This document shows, piece after piece, positions 14,351 to 15,791 of a stretch of 15,791 nucleotides of DNA (positions within the stretch are counted from its first letter, which is position 1; each line of letters begins with the position of its first letter). The stretch spans positions 2,851 to 18,641 of the forward strand of contig JAFLCM010000008.1 of NCBI GenBank assembly GCA_017303565.1, read 5' to 3'. Below the pieces are notes generated by a model. That model made no database searches. It saw nothing but the letters and a program-made list of their open reading frames with translations, and was not told the DNA's origin. The stretch comes from Planctomycetota bacterium (GTDB lineage Bacteria; Planctomycetota; Phycisphaerae; Phycisphaerales; UBA1924). The translations under genes were made by a program, and so were the position numbers.

Positions 14351-15791
14351 CCTACGACGCCGTGGGCAACCTGACCAACGACGGGCAGACGTACAAGTTC
14401 GAGTACGACGCCTTCGGGCGGCTCCGGAAGATCAGGGACCAGTCGAACAATCTGGTCGAGGAGTTCCGCTACAACGGCCTGAACCACCGCATCGCTTGGC
14501 TCTACGACGCCGACAACGATGTGGACGGGTCCGACCCGTGGTTCTACTTCGTGTACGACCGTTCGTGGAGAATGGTCGCCTCGTACCGCGGCAGCGATGC
14601 GGAGGCGAAGGAACTGTTCGTGAACCACCAGGCGGGGTTGAACGGGACGCAGACCTCGCTGCCGCTGGACGCGTTCGTGCTGCGCGATCGGAACACCGCC
14701 GGGTACTGGGCCGACTCCGTCTCCTCGTTCAGCGGGGAGCGGACCTACCATTGCCAGAACTACTTCGGCGGAAGGGGTGACGTGGTCGCGATCCTGACCA
14801 GCACGGGCAAGCAGATGGAGCAGGTGCGGTACAGCGCCTACGGCGTGCCCTTCGGCATCCCGGCGGGCGACACCAACGCCGACGGCGGGGTAGTCGCCAC
14901 ACCCGACATCGCGCAGATCACCGCCTGGACCAGCGGCGCGTACAACGTGCGGGGCGACTTCGACCTCGACGGGGATGTGGACAACGACGACGTGAGCATC
15001 GTCTCATCGAACTTCGGCAAGTCCGTCGGATGGGGGAAACTTGCCGTCGGCCCGAACGACACGCTGACCGGCTTCGTGGGAGGTTTCCGCAAGGGCTACT
15101 GCGGCTACGAGCACGACGGGACCAACCCGAAGATCATGCACGTGCGGCACCGGGCGTACCTGGCGGACCTCGGGCGGTGGACGAGGCGGGATCCCTTGGG
15201 GTATGTGGATGGGGCGAATCTGTATGGGTATGTCAAGAGCCAAGCGTTACGACTTCTGGATCCCTTTGGACTAAAGACAACACGCAATCCAGACCCGCCG
15301 AGTGGACCTGTTCCGGCCTGCATTACATGCCCGAGACTGGAACCTTGGCCACCGCCAATCGTCCAGCCTAATCACGACTGTGACGAGTATGGTATGTGCG
15401 GTGGTTGGCAACCCGACAATGCGATTCGTATTGAAACTAGGTTAAACGGCATTCTCGGTCCAGCATTTGCAATCGGTGCCGGCCCGCTCTCGTGTGGCGG
15501 ATCTTGCTGGGGATCGATCAGCGTGACATACCCGCAAGTCCGCGAGTGTTTTGTTTGCCGAGTGTGTTCCGATAACACCGTCACCTGTACGGATAGGAAA
15601 GAGTACCGCCGGTACACCGAAACGCGCAACCCGTCATTTGGCGAGCAGTACTGGAATCAGTCAGCCGGCTGGTGTTGGTGCAGAATCTGGATTCTCGGGC
15701 TCTTTGGGGAGAATGCTGAGGGACCACTTCCATCATACTGGGACGGCACCATTCCGATCGAAGGCCCGATTGGCCCCCCCGACGTTGTCCA
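14311..15791 (+). CDS. Headless orphan RHS core with alternative tip CT-B (open at right edge)
   Basis: One frame is open from just after TGA 14308-14310 to the window end, about 493 codons, and encodes a second RHS core: YALTYDAVGNLTNDGQ, EYDAFGRLRKIRD, DPWFYFVYDRSWRMVASYRG, YSAYGVP, a dockerin-like insert, RHRAYLADLGRWTRRDPLGY and LLDPFG. A different Cys-rich tip follows. The N-terminal ~1690 residues present in the upstream RHS protein are absent. No ATG with a ribosome site precedes the core; GTG 14362 is the earliest in-frame alternative start. Homology to copy A may reach back to about 14281 but is interrupted by the in-frame TGA. This fits an untranslated orphan core-tip cassette that can recombine with the full-length gene. 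A translated short protein or a decayed gene copy are alternatives. An immunity gene for CT-B would lie beyond the right edge. Confidence 0.75.
14317..15233 (+). repeat. RHS core direct repeat, copy B
   Basis: Second copy of the segment at 12376-13298, about 1.94 kb downstream in direct orientation. The outer parts are almost identical at DNA level and the middle (about 14665-15080) is diverged. Similarity stops abruptly at the TATGT codons before 15234, where the two tips begin. Confidence 0.9.
14866..15018 (+). other. Dockerin-like EF-hand pair inside RHS core B
   Basis: Equivalent of the insert in copy A, with diverged sequence: DTNADGGVVATPD and DFDLDGDVDNDD. The Asp ligand pattern of both loops is kept although much of the surrounding sequence has changed, which suggests selection for metal binding. 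Confidence 0.65.
15271..15791 (+). other. Variable C-terminal tip CT-B (partial)
   Basis: After the LLDPFG core end, the frame continues for 173 codons to the window edge. The tip starts Pro-rich (NPDPPSGPVPACITCPR). It has paired cysteines (CITC, CGGSC, CFVCRVC, CWC) and an aromatic-rich end (YWNQSAGWCWCRIWILGLF). It shares no visible similarity with CT-A except high Cys content. GC falls (50% in a hand-counted 60-base sample at 15541-15600). No catalytic motif is recognised. Confidence 0.6.

Noticed and set aside
1..15791. tRNA or rRNA genes, CRISPR arrays, insertion sequences
   Set aside because: I saw no cloverleaf or rRNA-like sequence, no regularly spaced short repeats and no transposase motifs. 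The only long repeat is the RHS core pair.

Overview
The window is GC-rich chromosomal DNA with strong G/C preference at third codon positions. It looks like Planctomycetota, probably the Phycisphaerae side. The main clue is a very large RHS/YD-repeat protein whose core carries an embedded dockerin-like EF-hand pair and ends in the 'RHRAYLADLGRWTRRDPLGY' form of the core, a style I associate with that phylum. An exported caspase-like peptidase also fits. No taxonomic marker is complete here, so this is an inference.

Left part (1-6799, all full-length genes on the minus strand). In transcription order these are an exported caspase-fold (C14-like) protein of 881 aa, a 217-aa probable lipoprotein joined to it by an ATGA stop/start overlap, and, about 110 bases further on, a 1112-aa protein. 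That last protein has an N-terminal SIR2-type NADase domain and a degenerate STAND-like NTPase region. The three could form one operon combining two domain types known from bacterial immunity and cell death (SIR2 and caspase). The caspase and lipoprotein, however, appear to be exported, while SIR2 effectors act in the cytoplasm. At the far left, the SIR2 gene's last ~50 codons are read antisense to what looks like the 3' end of trmD. This marks a rearrangement boundary or the edge of an island.

Middle (6800-7338). About 540 bases of divergent intergenic DNA hold no convincing gene. They contain a small perfect hairpin and an A/T-rich promoter-like patch upstream of the rightward gene.

Right part (7339-15791, plus strand). 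A 2191-aa secreted RHS protein ends in a Cys-rich, lower-GC C-terminal domain (CT-A). A small three-helix membrane protein follows, a candidate immunity partner. Then comes a second, headless copy of the RHS core (about 0.9 kb of repeat, with an 80-base perfect block) fused to a different Cys-rich C-terminal domain (CT-B) that runs off the right edge. The layout core/CT-A/small membrane gene/core'/CT-B resembles the orphan-cassette organisation of polymorphic RHS toxins, where homologous recombination between the cores can swap the tip. Whether these planctomycete-type tips are toxins cannot be settled from sequence alone.
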